Assembly (NCBI GenBank): GCA_913050055.1
Contig: CAJXAT010000005.1
Coordinates: 1 to 52,882 of the forward strand
Direction of reading: 5' to 3'
From: an uncultured Flammeovirgaceae bacterium
GTDB taxonomy: Bacteria; Bacteroidota; Bacteroidia; Cytophagales; Cyclobacteriaceae
Length of the DNA: 52,882 nucleotides
A program made the position numbers and the translations under genes. The notes under the pieces are model-generated. The model was not told the DNA's origin, searched no databases, and worked only from the letters and a program-made list of their open reading frames with translations. Shown piece by piece: positions 37,269 to 47,178 of this stretch (its first letter is position 1; each line of letters begins with the position of its first letter).

Positions 37269-38471
37269 TTAGAAGTACTTAGAAAAGGAAACGGCTAAAA
37301 AGCTGTCTTGTTTGAAAAATAATAAAAAGAGCTCTTGGCTTGAAATACGATCAAAAAGACGTGCCTCCAAAGTCATATTTAAGTTGTCGGCAACTCTCCT
37401 CGAAGCTTCAAGGGTCAGTAAGTTGGTTTCGGTGTCTAAATCTACAATGCCACCTAACAAGATGGCAGTGTCATTGATATCATTGAAAGCTAAGCGACTG
37501 CCATAGAACAAATCATTCTGTAGACCCGATAAGGCGAATGCGTCTCGCTCATCATAGAGGTACTCACCAATAATTCCAATATCCAATCCATTCCCGTCAA
37601 TATTACTGAAAGTATATTCAAGCCCAGCTACAGCGGCAATAAAACGCTGATCAGCGGCTTCTCTATAAATGGATTCAAATTTTAAAAGTAAGGCATTTGC
37701 CGTAATCTGTAGATCTAACCCGATTTGATCTATATATGGATAAAAAGCATTGATATTCCCTAATGGATCAAATTCAAAATAAGGTTCTCTGCCATTACCT
37801 TTAAAATAAGAAAGTCCCATATCAACTGGCCCAAAATAATTTTTCCATCTCACAGAAAAATCAGGATGCCATTCATTTTGTTTACTTTCATAGGTAATAG
37901 ATTCATCTTCAATGGGGGTAGCAAATCGGAAACGACCTCGGGTTCCTGCAAATCTTCGAATGCGATGATAAGGAAGATAAAAAAAATCAAAAGTTCCCAT
38001 TTTTGAGGCATACCAACTGAACTGAACCATGGGTTGTCCGAGCTTTTGTTCGCCGTCAAAGCTCTTCAAGGCATCCGATTGATTGATGATATCTACCAGA
38101 TGATTACTTTCAGCAACTCCCCAAAAAACTTTCTTTAAACCGATATTGAATTCCCAATTATTTTTAGCTTTTTGATAATAAAATTCGCGAATATCCCAAT
38201 AAGTCCTTTTTGTATCTTGATCAGCGATGAAAAAAACAGTAGTCGTAAAATTTTGATAACCATTATTCCAGTTAAGTGAATAGCTTGGGGTAATGGCGAT
38301 GGATGGATAATGTTTTTTCTGACCAAAAAACTGGCCTTGATTATAAAAATATCGGTATTCTCCGTCGAGTTCTAATTCAAAATTAGCTTTTATGCCACTG
38401 ACTTTTTTTAAGTCCTGACTATGTCCAAAGCGCAGAACTATAAACAAGAAAAAGAGTAGCATTAATCTCAT
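37269..38471 (-). CDS. Outer-membrane beta-barrel protein (DUF1302-like), third gene of RND operon
   Basis: I start at the ATG at 38471, which opens the signal peptide MRLMLLFFLFIVLRFGHSQ; the longer frame uses GTG at 38486 inside a hairpin. The 400-residue product is rich in alternating aromatic strands (DGEYRYFYNQ, FEFDPLGNINAFYPYIDQIG, LEARLFDRIS) and ends FSKYF, typical of an outer-membrane barrel with a C-terminal aromatic. It is the last gene of an MMPL transporter - LolA-like - barrel set. In other bacteria, DUF1302-type proteins go with RND/MMPL pumps and are thought to move hydrophobic molecules or lipids across the envelope. Substrate unknown. Confidence 0.8.
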   Translation of the reverse strand: MRLMLLFFLFIVLRFGHSQDLKKVSGIKANFELELDGEYRYFYNQGQFFGQKKHYPSIAITPSYSLNWNNGYQNFTTTVFFIADQDTKRTYWDIREFYYQKAKNNWEFNIGLKKVFWGVAESNHLVDIINQSDALKSFDGEQKLGQPMVQFSWYASKMGTFDFFYLPYHRIRRFAGTRGRFRFATPIEDESITYESKQNEWHPDFSVRWKNYFGPVDMGLSYFKGNGREPYFEFDPLGNINAFYPYIDQIGLDLQITANALLLKFESIYREAADQRFIAAVAGLEYTFSNIDGNGLDIGIIGEYLYDERDAFALSGLQNDLFYGSRLAFNDINDTAILLGGIVDLDTETNLLTLEASRRVADNLNMTLEARLFDRISSQELFLLFFKQDSFLAVSFSKYF

Positions 38472-38477
38472 AGAAAA

Positions 38478-38502
38478 AAGCGCCACTTTTTTGGTGACGC
38501 TT
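38478..38502 (-). terminator. Terminator-like hairpin between the LolA-like and porin genes
   Basis: On the minus strand, AAGCGTCAC pairs with GTGGCGCTT (nine pairs including one U.G) across a CAAAAAA loop and is followed by TTTTC. It sits 7 bases upstream of the porin ATG and 21 bases after the LolA-like stop, so it may attenuate the distal gene or hide its start. Confidence 0.55.
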
Positions 38503-38522
38503 ATATGTAATGGTTTGATAAA

Positions 38523-39305
38523 TTAATTAGAGGCTCTTCTTAAAGCATTTTCAGTAAAATCATTTTCAGCAAAAGCAATATCAAAATCATATTTACTGAA
38601 TTCGAGCATGGTCTCTTTGTTAGTTTGATGATTAACCATTTTTAGTTTATTGGCACGCCAAAACTTATTTTTATAAAGCACATATTCAATATAGGTAAGT
38701 GTTTTTAATAATGAATTTTTACGATCGTAAAAATCTATTTTTTCAACTCTATATGACTGCTCAGCATTGTAGGTAACTATTTGTCTCATATAACCAGATT
38801 TCGGATCTACTGGAACTTGCTCTAAAAAGATTAAATTTCCTTTTTGATCCAAAAACTTGTAAGTATACTTCTCAATTTCTGCTGAGGATAAATCTTCATA
38901 GGCAAATTCACTGCCCACGAAGGGACCTGATTTATTACTCGAAGAAATACGCTTAGTACGTTGAATGGCTGGTAAAAAAAGCCATTGATCATCTGAGCCC
39001 ACTTTATGGGTAAAAGTCAAGGTGGCTGTACCTTTGATATCATTGGGGCTGGTAAATACGATCAATGATTTATCTCCATCTTCGTCAAGTTCGAAAATTT
39101 TATTTTCTAAGGTACGTTCGCTGATCTGGCCATTTTTATTTTTTAAAACCATTTTTAAAGAAACGCCAACGCTGCCGAATCCCTTGTCTGCCTCTACGGC
39201 TTTAGTGGCGATTTCGAGACCTTTTTTAGCTAAATCTTCTTGTGCTTGCAAAATACCGAGACCGATAAGGGTAAAAAAACTGAATGCAAATATTATCTTT
39301 TTCAT
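38523..39305 (-). CDS. LolA-like outer-membrane lipoprotein-sorting protein (PF17131 type)
   Basis: The 260-residue periplasmic protein has a signal peptide (cleavage after GILQAQ). It carries the family segments SVGVSLKMVLKNKNG, ERTLENKIFELDEDGDKSLIVFTSPNDIKGTATLTF, DDQWLFLPAIQRTKRISSSNKSGPFVGSEFAYEDLS and AEIEKYTYKFL. The fold is a half-barrel that shields a lipid, as in LolA. Genes of this type usually sit next to MMPL transporters, as here: the RND gene is 35 bases upstream and the barrel gene is downstream. I infer transport of a hydrophobic cargo from inner to outer membrane. Confidence 0.9.
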   Translation of the reverse strand: MKKIIFAFSFFTLIGLGILQAQEDLAKKGLEIATKAVEADKGFGSVGVSLKMVLKNKNGQISERTLENKIFELDEDGDKSLIVFTSPNDIKGTATLTFTHKVGSDDQWLFLPAIQRTKRISSSNKSGPFVGSEFAYEDLSSAEIEKYTYKFLDQKGNLIFLEQVPVDPKSGYMRQIVTYNAEQSYRVEKIDFYDRKNSLLKTLTYIEYVLYKNKFWRANKLKMVNHQTNKETMLEFSKYDFDIAFAENDFTENALRRASN

Positions 39306-39339
39306 TTGTTTGTAAATTATGTGATTATAAATTTTTAGG

Positions 39340-41670
39340 TTAGTCCGGTTCTGGTGGTGTGATAGGCTCTTTTTTAGCGGTTAATATAAGTAGTGAAGGC
39401 AGTAGTAAAAAATCGATGATCAATGCGGCCAAGATAATGATTACCGTGATTAGGGCCATATAACTGTTCAATGCAAATGCAGAAGTTGAGAGCAATGTAA
39501 AGCCACAAATCAATACCAAGGTGGTGGTAACTAAGGCACGACCTACGGTTTCAAAAGCATAAATGACTGCCTTTTTTGGATCATAATTTAATTCTCTTCT
39601 TGCCATCATGAATTTACTCATAAAATGGACTGTGTCATCTACAATGATTCCCATTGTCATTCCAAATACGATCACCATTCCTTGATTGATTTCTCCTAGA
39701 TAGAGTTTCCAAAAACCAAATCCTATGATCACAGGGACAATATTTGGGATCAAGCTTAGTAGACCTAATTTAGTATTCCTGAGGGCAAGCATTAAAATCA
39801 GGGCAATTAATATCAATGCCAAGACATTACCTTTGACCATACTTTTCGCTTGACGAAATCCAAGTTTTGAGAACATGGTAGTTGTACTAACAGCTAATGC
39901 ATGCATATGTTCGGGTGTATTTTTTTTAAGCCAGTTTTCAGCGCGCTGATTGAAGCCGAGCATTTTGGCACTACCCAAATTGGTTAAAGTCGCCGTCAAA
40001 CGGGTCTCTGATTTATCTACATTTATTTGATTATTCAAATCCAGGCCAAAGGGTAAAGAGAGCTCATAAAGTAAAAGGTATTGAGCTGCTTCTTCTCTGT
40101 TGGTAGGAATCCGATAATAAGATGTATCATCACCGTGCATCGATTTATTGATTTTTTTTGAAACTTCCACATAAGAATTTACATGTATGACTTCTTCCTG
40201 CTGCACCAGCCACTTTTCAAATTCCTCTAATTTCTGAAGATAATCTGGGTTATTTATACCCCCACTTTCCACTGCTCCAATAGAAAATTCTGAATTGTAA
40301 ATACCCGTCAAGCGATCACTGATGTAATCACTATCGGTCCGGAATTTAACGGTTTCATCAAAATATTTAACAAATTGGTCATTGAATGTGTTTTGCATAG
40401 CTAAGACTCCCATGATCAATACAAAAAGAGAGCTTGAGACGGTCAATGTTATGGGACGCTCTACTACATAATTTCCAAGTCGGGTATACAAGCTTGGTCT
40501 AATCTGTTTTTCAGTTTTCTTAACATCTTTTTTCCAATGAGGGAATATAGCCATTAAAGCCGGTAGTGTGGTTGTCGAAAAAATAAATGCCATGGTCATA
40601 CCAAATGCTGTGATATTACCTAAATGCCAAAATGGAGGCGCATCACCCAGATTTAAAGAAAGGAATCCAATGACTGTTGTTATACTGGTGATAAACACGG
40701 GCATAAAATTATTTCTTATACTTTCTTGGATAGCTTTGTTTTTGTCTAAACCTTGATGACGAATGCTATGCAGCAATGTGGTCAGTATGTGTATACTGTC
40801 GGCTATGGCTAAGGTCAAGATCATCGTTGGAAAAGTAGCCGAAGGGGCCGTGAGTTTGATACCTGCAAGTCCAATAAACCCAAAGGCACTCATGATGGAT
40901 AGCATAACAACAATCAGAGTCGCTAGGGTTGCAAATAAATTGCGTGTCATTACCAAGGTCACCAAAATGACAATCAAAAACATGGCTCCGATCAGGGCTA
41001 AGTCTTTCTGAGAAGATTCAAAAAAAGCAGTATTTAAAGGAACTGTTCCTGAAACATAGGTTTTGAATTGAGGGTATTTCATCTCAAACTCGGTAATCAT
41101 ATTCCGTGTGGCTGTGGTAATTTCTGGGATTTCTTTCTCGCTGTCTATGCCAGGAAGCTTTACGGTAATATTTATGGCTGTTACACTACCGTCCTTATTT
41201 AAGATTCTATTGATTAACAATGGTTCTTTCAGCGCAATTTTTTTGATACTTTCAATATCGGTATCTGATTTTAAATGAGACTCATACGAGAGATCTTCAA
41301 CGAATAAGTCATCTCCTTCAGCCCTGGTATGTTGGTAATTGGTAATAGCATCTACTCGTGTGGAGTAAGGCGTATTCCAAGACTGCGCTGTTAGGTATTC
41401 AATGGCTTCAAGGTTATATTTGGTAAAAACATCCCTATTTTGAGGCACTAATGCGATCAATATATTGTCATCCTTCGTGTATTTTTCCTGTAACGCATCG
41501 AAGGCTTCTAGTTCTGGATTCGATTCACTAAAGAAAGCATGATAATCACCGTCAAATTCCATTTTCCCTTGAGAGGCAAGACCCAAGGCAAATGTAATGG
41601 ATGCGACAACTATCCACCACCGAAATTTAATGACCAATGCGGCCCATTGATTAGTAAAAGTATTAGTCAT
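39340..41670 (-). CDS. MMPL/RND-family transporter, first gene of the operon
   Basis: The 776-residue inner-membrane protein has twelve predicted helices: one at about 15-30, a periplasmic loop to about 220, five helices, a second helix 1 equivalent at about 405-425, a second loop to about 615, and five more. The proton-relay segments ILTLAIADSIHIL and MGIIVDDTVHFM lie in the two equivalent helices. This is a bacterial SSD/MMPL-type RND transporter, thought to export lipids or hydrophobic compounds using the proton gradient. It starts the operon with the LolA-like and barrel genes and is divergent from the HxlR gene. Promoter box and dyads precede it. Confidence 0.9.
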   Translation of the reverse strand: MTNTFTNQWAALVIKFRWWIVVASITFALGLASQGKMEFDGDYHAFFSESNPELEAFDALQEKYTKDDNILIALVPQNRDVFTKYNLEAIEYLTAQSWNTPYSTRVDAITNYQHTRAEGDDLFVEDLSYESHLKSDTDIESIKKIALKEPLLINRILNKDGSVTAINITVKLPGIDSEKEIPEITTATRNMITEFEMKYPQFKTYVSGTVPLNTAFFESSQKDLALIGAMFLIVILVTLVMTRNLFATLATLIVVMLSIMSAFGFIGLAGIKLTAPSATFPTMILTLAIADSIHILTTLLHSIRHQGLDKNKAIQESIRNNFMPVFITSITTVIGFLSLNLGDAPPFWHLGNITAFGMTMAFIFSTTTLPALMAIFPHWKKDVKKTEKQIRPSLYTRLGNYVVERPITLTVSSSLFVLIMGVLAMQNTFNDQFVKYFDETVKFRTDSDYISDRLTGIYNSEFSIGAVESGGINNPDYLQKLEEFEKWLVQQEEVIHVNSYVEVSKKINKSMHGDDTSYYRIPTNREEAAQYLLLYELSLPFGLDLNNQINVDKSETRLTATLTNLGSAKMLGFNQRAENWLKKNTPEHMHALAVSTTTMFSKLGFRQAKSMVKGNVLALILIALILMLALRNTKLGLLSLIPNIVPVIIGFGFWKLYLGEINQGMVIVFGMTMGIIVDDTVHFMSKFMMARRELNYDPKKAVIYAFETVGRALVTTTLVLICGFTLLSTSAFALNSYMALITVIIILAALIIDFLLLPSLLILTAKKEPITPPEPD

Positions 41671-41686
41671 AATTTTATTTTTTCGC

Positions 41687-41694
41687 CAAATGTA
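41687..41694 (-). promoter_or_regulatory. Candidate -7 promoter box of the RND operon
   Basis: TACATTTG on the minus strand, 17 bases before the start codon, fits TANNTTTG. It overlaps by three bases the dyad GTAAT-AATC-ATTAC, so a bound regulator would cover it. Confidence 0.5.
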
Positions 41695-41718
41695 ATAATC
41701 ATTACTTACAAAAAGTAA
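41692..41718. promoter_or_regulatory. Overlapping dyads, candidate HxlR operators
   Basis: GTAAT-AATC-ATTAC (41692-41705) overlaps TTACTT-ACAAA-AAGTAA (41702-41718). A related dyad, ACTT-TTT-AAGT plus AA, lies at 41850-41862 before the HxlR start. Their shared TTACTT/AAGTAA half-sites and placement make them candidate autoregulatory operators. Confidence 0.45.
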
Positions 41719-41876
41719 CTTATTAATAAAATGTAGTAAAAAAAAATTATTATCTGATTTCCTTTAAACTTTATTTTGATATTATTATATTGACAATACG
41801 TCTTTGAGTTTTTTTAAATAAAAGATAGAAAGCTAATTTTTATTAATTCACTTTTTAAGTAATTATCTTTATTTTA

Positions 41877-42209
41877 ATGATCAACATAGAAGTAAACAAT
41901 AGTTGTCCTATCAGTAGTGCCATGCAAATCTTGGGTGGGAAGTGGAAAATCATTATTCTGTCGCGGCTTATGGATGGTAAACTTCGTTTTGGTGAACTTT
42001 TGTCTATGATTCCTTTAATCTCTGGAAAGGTGCTAGGAGATCAGTTGAAAGAAATGGAGCAAGACGGTTTGGTGCTTCGTCAGCAGTTTAATGAAATCCC
42101 CCCAAAAGTAGAATACTCACTGACGGAAGGCGCCATTCAGTTGAAAAAAATATTGCAAGATTTGTGTGATTGGCAAAATAATCACAGTTTGAATCATCAG
42201 AAAAGCTAG
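41877..42209 (+). CDS. HxlR-family transcriptional regulator
   Basis: The 110-residue protein is the standard length for HxlR winged-helix regulators: NSCPISSAMQILGGKWKIIILSRLMDGKLRFGELLSMIPLISGKVLGDQLKEMEQDGLVLRQ (segments) and a C-terminal YSLTEGAIQLKKIL. Cys10 at the family's conserved position (SCPI) can sense thiol-reactive or oxidising compounds in related regulators such as HypR. It is divergent from the RND operon, so it probably controls the operon and itself. Half-site dyads lie between the two starts. A weak T-run structure follows the stop (GAACC...GGGTC then T9 at about 42223-42250). Confidence 0.9.
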   Translation: MINIEVNNSCPISSAMQILGGKWKIIILSRLMDGKLRFGELLSMIPLISGKVLGDQLKEMEQDGLVLRQQFNEIPPKVEYSLTEGAIQLKKILQDLCDWQNNHSLNHQKS

Positions 42210-42222
42210 CCATTCATTTTTA

Positions 42223-42250
42223 TGAACCATTATAAAGGGTCTTTTTTTTT
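42223..42250 (+). terminator. Weak terminator after the HxlR gene
   Basis: GAACC and GGGTC pair with one mismatch across a short loop and lead into a run of nine T. The structure is marginal. Confidence 0.3.
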
Positions 42251-42465
42251 AACGGTTTATTATTGACCATTAAATATAATAGATGTCCAGCGATTGATAA
42301 TTGGAAGTATTAAATGGGTTGATTTTTTACTTGTATTTGAGTCAAATTAGTCGTCAATCTTACTGGAATTATAATGAGGTGAAGAATCACAGATTAAGTA
42401 TTGTTTTTTAAAATTTACATTCAATTTAAATCAATTTTAAAATCAAGGCATATTTTCCTTACCTA

Positions 42466-45297
42466 ATGAGATATATAAAATTATTTTTTACCGTCCATAT
42501 TTGCATCATATCTGGATGCCAAACGGACTCAGCAAATTTTTCCATTGATTATGAGAAATTTACCTTAGAAAATGGCCTCGAGGTGATCCTTCATGAGGAC
42601 CATTCTGATCCCATTGTTGCAGTGGCCACTGTGATGCATGTGGGTTCGAATAGAGAGAAGCCAGGGCGGACAGGCTTTGCTCATTTTTTTGAGCATATGT
42701 CCTTCAACGATTCTGAGAATGTGCCTAGAGGGGCCAATAGGAAAATGATTCCTGAATGGGGTGGAACAAGAAATGGGGGCACATGGAGTGATGGAACCAT
42801 TTATTATGAGGTAGTTCCAAAAGATGCATTTGATAAAATTCTTTGGATTGACTCTGATCGCTTTGGCTATATGATTAAAACGGTTACTGAGGAAGCCTTA
42901 GAACGAGAAAAACAGGTAGTAAAAAATGAAAAAAGAGAAAGAGTTGACAATGCGCCCTATGGCTTTACCAATGAAATCATTATTAAAAATCTATACCCAT
43001 CGGGTCATCCATATAGTTGGACCGTCATAGGGGAGTTGGAAGATCTTCAATCGGCTGAATTAGTAGATGTAAAGGAATTTTATGAAACCTACTATGGTGC
43101 GGCAAATGCATCATTAGTGATTGCTGGGGATATAGATATAGCCGAAACCAAAGCAAAAGTAATGCAATGGTTTGGTGAAATCAGAAAAGGGCCTATAATT
43201 CAATCTTTAGCTCCGATGCCTGTAAACCTTGTAGATTCAAAATCTTTATATTTCGAAGATAATTTCGCTAAACTACCTGAACTGAGAATGGTATTTCCAA
43301 CGGTTGAGGAATACCATCCCGACGTACAGGCGCTGAATGTTTTATCTGCATTGCTTGATGATAGTAAAAAGGCACCTTTTTACAAGATTATCGTTCAAGA
43401 TAAAAAATTGGCATCAGCTGTTTCAAGTTATCAAAGTAGTAAGGAGTTAGCGGGAGAATTCGTAATCCGAGTGCGTGCCAATGCGGGTGTGGATTTAGAT
43501 TCAGTAAAAAAAGCCATTGATGAAGCCTTTAAATTATTTGAAAAGGAGAGATTTGGCGACAAAGAACTTCAAAAAATCAAAGCAGAGTCCGAGATCAGTT
43601 TATACAGGAGTATTGAAACTATTCTAGATAAAGCTTATACCTTAGTTAATGATAATGAATATGCTGGTGATCCTGGTTATGTTGTGAAGCGTGCAGATTT
43701 AATCAATAAGGTTACCCGAGAAGATGTGTTGCGTGTTTACCACAAATACATCAAAGGACAACCCTATGTGATGACAAGTTTTGTACCCTATGGTCAAACG
43801 TCTTTAACAGTAGACGGCGCCATAAAAGCGGAGGTTTTCCAGGAACAAGTAGTAGCCAATATCCTAAAAAATGAGGAAGTCAGTCAGGGTGATGAGGCAG
43901 TGTACGATAAAACGCCTGCTATTTTTGATAGGTCCGAGCCAGAGTTAAGTGAATTACCGCTATTTGAGATGCCTGATGTATGGATTGAGAATTTAACAAA
44001 TACAGGAATTCGGATTTATGGCATTGAGAATAATGAAATCCCTTTGGTGACATTTGACATTACACTAGAAGGAGGTCATCGCCTGGACCGTACTGAAAAA
44101 TCTGGTACCTCTGTATTATTGACAGATTTAATGATGGAGGGGACGGCATCTAAAACGCCTATGGAGTTGGAAGAGGAGATAGGCTTATTGGGGGCGTCTA
44201 TTAATATCTACAGTACTAACGAGGAAATAAGAATCTCGGCTACCTGCTTGGCCAAAAATTTTGAGGCAATGGTTTCGTTAATTACCGAAGTATTGTTGTA
44301 TCCTAGATGGGATCAAGCTGAGTATGATAGATTGATACAAAAACGAATGACTCAATTAGAGGGTAATGAATCGAATCCTACAAATATTGCTTATCGAAAT
44401 CTCACCAAATTGCTCTACGGACCTGATCATATTTATGCAACGTCTGCTAACGGTACATTGGAAACCCTTGAAAAGCTAACCATTGATGATTTAATGGATT
44501 ATTATGAAAAGAACATTAGTTCTACTTTAGCAACTATACATGTAGTTGGAGCCATTAAAAGTGACCAGGTTGTCAAGGCTTTTGAGCTACTGGATAAAAA
44601 ATGGAAGATAGGTGAGCCACCCCTAACTGAAAAAGTGAATACCATCCATAATATTGATCAGAAGCTTTATTTTATTGATGTTCCAGGAGCCAAACAGTCT
44701 GTTATATTTGTTGGTAAACTGGTACTATCTGCATTGAATGCTTCATTTAATAAGTTATCCTTTGCGAATGAAATTTTGGGAGGAGGTTCCAGTGGTAGGT
44801 TATTTCAAACCCTGAGAATTGAAAAGGGATATACGTATGGTGCTTATTCTTTTGTTGGGGAAAGTAAGGAAGTGTCACCCTTTGTGGCATATTCAAGTGT
44901 TAGGGCTAATGCGACCAGTGCATCGATGGAGATCATCGAGGATCTCATAGGAAATTACAGTATAACTTTCACTGATGAGGAGGTGGAAATTACTCAAAAT
45001 AAGTTGATTAAATCGAACGCTGGATCTTATGAAAGTTTGTCTGCAAAACTCAGTCTCTTGCGAAATATGAGTAAGTATAAGAAGTCTTTGACTTATCTAG
45101 AGGAAGATCAAAATGAATTGATGAACATGACATTGACTGATTTTAGATCAGTCATTGACCAATATTTGGTCGAAGATGAAATGGTATATGTAGTGGTAGG
45201 AGATAAGGAATCACAATTAAGCAACCTAAATAAATTGGGTAAGGGGATTGCTGTTGAATTAGACAAAGATGGTAACAGAATGATCTTAAAGGATTAA
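42466..45297 (+). CDS. M16-family zinc metallopeptidase lipoprotein, two-domain
   Basis: The 943-residue protein has a classic lipobox (IISGC, Cys18). The inverted zinc motif HFFEH with His73, Glu76 and His77 lies in the first M16 half, with the further ligand Glu in ALEREKQVVKNEKRER. A second, catalytically inactive half follows from about residue 515 (DVWIENLTNTGIRIYGIENNEIPLVTFDI, FANEILGGGSSGRLFQTLRIEKGYTYGAYSF). It is the periplasmic pitrilysin-like type that cuts peptides inside a closed chamber. It stands alone at the plus strand and is convergent with the M1 peptidase gene 31 bases later. Confidence 0.92.
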   Translation: MRYIKLFFTVHICIISGCQTDSANFSIDYEKFTLENGLEVILHEDHSDPIVAVATVMHVGSNREKPGRTGFAHFFEHMSFNDSENVPRGANRKMIPEWGGTRNGGTWSDGTIYYEVVPKDAFDKILWIDSDRFGYMIKTVTEEALEREKQVVKNEKRERVDNAPYGFTNEIIIKNLYPSGHPYSWTVIGELEDLQSAELVDVKEFYETYYGAANASLVIAGDIDIAETKAKVMQWFGEIRKGPIIQSLAPMPVNLVDSKSLYFEDNFAKLPELRMVFPTVEEYHPDVQALNVLSALLDDSKKAPFYKIIVQDKKLASAVSSYQSSKELAGEFVIRVRANAGVDLDSVKKAIDEAFKLFEKERFGDKELQKIKAESEISLYRSIETILDKAYTLVNDNEYAGDPGYVVKRADLINKVTREDVLRVYHKYIKGQPYVMTSFVPYGQTSLTVDGAIKAEVFQEQVVANILKNEEVSQGDEAVYDKTPAIFDRSEPELSELPLFEMPDVWIENLTNTGIRIYGIENNEIPLVTFDITLEGGHRLDRTEKSGTSVLLTDLMMEGTASKTPMELEEEIGLLGASINIYSTNEEIRISATCLAKNFEAMVSLITEVLLYPRWDQAEYDRLIQKRMTQLEGNESNPTNIAYRNLTKLLYGPDHIYATSANGTLETLEKLTIDDLMDYYEKNISSTLATIHVVGAIKSDQVVKAFELLDKKWKIGEPPLTEKVNTIHNIDQKLYFIDVPGAKQSVIFVGKLVLSALNASFNKLSFANEILGGGSSGRLFQTLRIEKGYTYGAYSFVGESKEVSPFVAYSSVRANATSASMEIIEDLIGNYSITFTDEEVEITQNKLIKSNAGSYESLSAKLSLLRNMSKYKKSLTYLEEDQNELMNMTLTDFRSVIDQYLVEDEMVYVVVGDKESQLSNLNKLGKGIAVELDKDGNRMILKD

Positions 45298-45328
45298 GAA
45301 TATAAGGTTGCGACTCAATAGGTAGCGA

Positions 45329-46984
45329 TCATCTTTGTTCCGTTAATCGGATGTCCGCCAGTAACACCGTTCTGGGATCAGCTAAAATGAGTTGAGGTTT
45401 GATGAGTGCTGGGATTGTATAGGCGGCCGAACGTGCGCTCATGTTTACTTGGAATACAACAGGATCTATTCCATCGGAAAAATGGAGTTCAAATTCAACC
45501 GGCACATCGAATAATACCTCTGAGGTAGCCTTTTGTATTAATGTTAGATTTATTTGGCTGAGGCTTTCATCATAGGACCAATTGGCATTAATTTCAAGCA
45601 TGTCTGGCCGTTTTAGCCATTGATTTAGAAACGGGTCCAAATCCTCAGAGGTAAAGCGTTCCATTTCATGAATAAAGTCTGCCGTGGAAGCATGGCCATT
45701 GAAATATTTCTTGTAATAAGATTGTATCCCCATTTTGAAAGTTTCGTGTCCCATTTTCTCACGTAACATATGTAAAAACCAAGCGCCTTTTTTATAGGTC
45801 ATGCCCGTTACTACAGGACCTAATTCAGCTGTTCGATCATCAATTACAATGAAACTATTGTCTTTTTTATGGTAGCCTTTGATGAGCTTTTTTGCTACTT
45901 TGAGCTCTTTAATGTATGTTTCATGGCCATATTGATGCGATTGAAATAGCATAGTGAAATAAGTAGCAAATCCTTCACTAAGCCAAGCATCATCCCAAGT
46001 AGATTCAGTCACCGAATTACCAAACCATTGATGTGCGATCTCATGAATCACGACATTTCTAAGCCTTTCTGTAGCTTGACCCGTAATAAGGTTTTCTGCA
46101 TAGAGGATGGCTGAGGCGGTCTCCATAGCCCCGCTGGTCACACTTGATGATTGGATATTGGCGAGTTTTTCGTAGGCAAAAGGCCCCACGTAGAGGCTGA
46201 AAAATTCAAGTACGCCTTTAGTGGGATGAGCAAAGTCATGAAAACCAGCATCTCTATCTTTGGCATAAACCCAAGACTGTATGGGCTTGCCTTCAAAGGT
46301 ATCCACTTGCTGAACTGCAAATTCTGCTACCCCCAATACGTAAAGCCAACAAGATACCGGAACTGATTGCTTCCAATGGGTAAATTTACGATTTATAGTC
46401 AGAAGTGATTCCTCCATCAAGACGCCATTTGATACTACTTTGTATTTGGCGGGCGCAATAATTTTAAACTCAACTGTTGCCTTTTCATAGGGATGGTCAA
46501 TGGTAGGGAGCCAATTTCTGGTATTGTTGGGCCAACTTTCGCAAAAAAACGTTCGATCTCCATTGTGATTATTTTTTATTTCTAAGCCTGCTTGTGGAAT
46601 ACCTCTATACTCAATAATGAAAGTTTTAAGGCTTCCTTTACCCACCGGTTGATCCAGTTTAATGACCAAAGAATCTCCTTGATGTCGGTATTTTAATTGG
46701 GAACCTGCTGATGTGATAGAGGATACTTCCATGCCTTTACCGAGACGTTCTTTTGTTTTGTTGGCGAGATCTAGTCTGAACTGTCCAACATCATTTGATT
46801 TGAATAGAATTTCGATGGAGGTAGTTCCTATGAGTTCATCGGTATTATCTGATAAGGTAAGCCCAAAAGCATAATGTTGAATATCTATCTGATAATTAAA
46901 GGGATATTGATCGGCAAAAATAGAAGGAATAAATGCAAAGAGCAAGAGTAGTTGGAAGGTCAAATTTTTCAAAAAAAGCATCAA
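45329..46984 (-). CDS. M1-family aminopeptidase, exported
   Basis: The 551-residue protein has a signal peptide (cleavage near FADQ) and M1 domain features: GAMET substrate-binding loop at 285-289 (GAMEN equivalent), zinc motif HEIAHQWFGN with His314, Glu315 and His318, then Glu337 in LSEGFATYF, and the transition-state tyrosine in TYKKGAWF (Tyr397). The C-terminal alpha-helical domain is lacking, as in short periplasmic members. It removes N-terminal residues from peptides, complementing the M3 and M16 peptidases here. Length and motifs are intact. Confidence 0.92.
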   Translation of the reverse strand: MMLFLKNLTFQLLLLFAFIPSIFADQYPFNYQIDIQHYAFGLTLSDNTDELIGTTSIEILFKSNDVGQFRLDLANKTKERLGKGMEVSSITSAGSQLKYRHQGDSLVIKLDQPVGKGSLKTFIIEYRGIPQAGLEIKNNHNGDRTFFCESWPNNTRNWLPTIDHPYEKATVEFKIIAPAKYKVVSNGVLMEESLLTINRKFTHWKQSVPVSCWLYVLGVAEFAVQQVDTFEGKPIQSWVYAKDRDAGFHDFAHPTKGVLEFFSLYVGPFAYEKLANIQSSSVTSGAMETASAILYAENLITGQATERLRNVVIHEIAHQWFGNSVTESTWDDAWLSEGFATYFTMLFQSHQYGHETYIKELKVAKKLIKGYHKKDNSFIVIDDRTAELGPVVTGMTYKKGAWFLHMLREKMGHETFKMGIQSYYKKYFNGHASTADFIHEMERFTSEDLDPFLNQWLKRPDMLEINANWSYDESLSQINLTLIQKATSEVLFDVPVEFELHFSDGIDPVVFQVNMSARSAAYTIPALIKPQLILADPRTVLLADIRLTEQR

Positions 46985-47178
46985 AATATTTGTTAATTGA
47001 ACGTCTAGAAAAAGTCATCTCATTTACGATTATCAAAAAGTATAAATAGGATGAATACTCTGAAACGTTATTTAGACGAATATAGGCTAAAAGCATATTA
47101 AAAAAAATACACCATCGAGGAATAGAAGCTAATAAAATCGAGGAATTGCAGTCTACATATTTTTCAATCAGTATTTAT

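Noticed and set aside
46151-46366. Plus-strand ORF inside the M1 peptidase gene
   Set aside because: It is a shadow of the well-supported peptidase frame.
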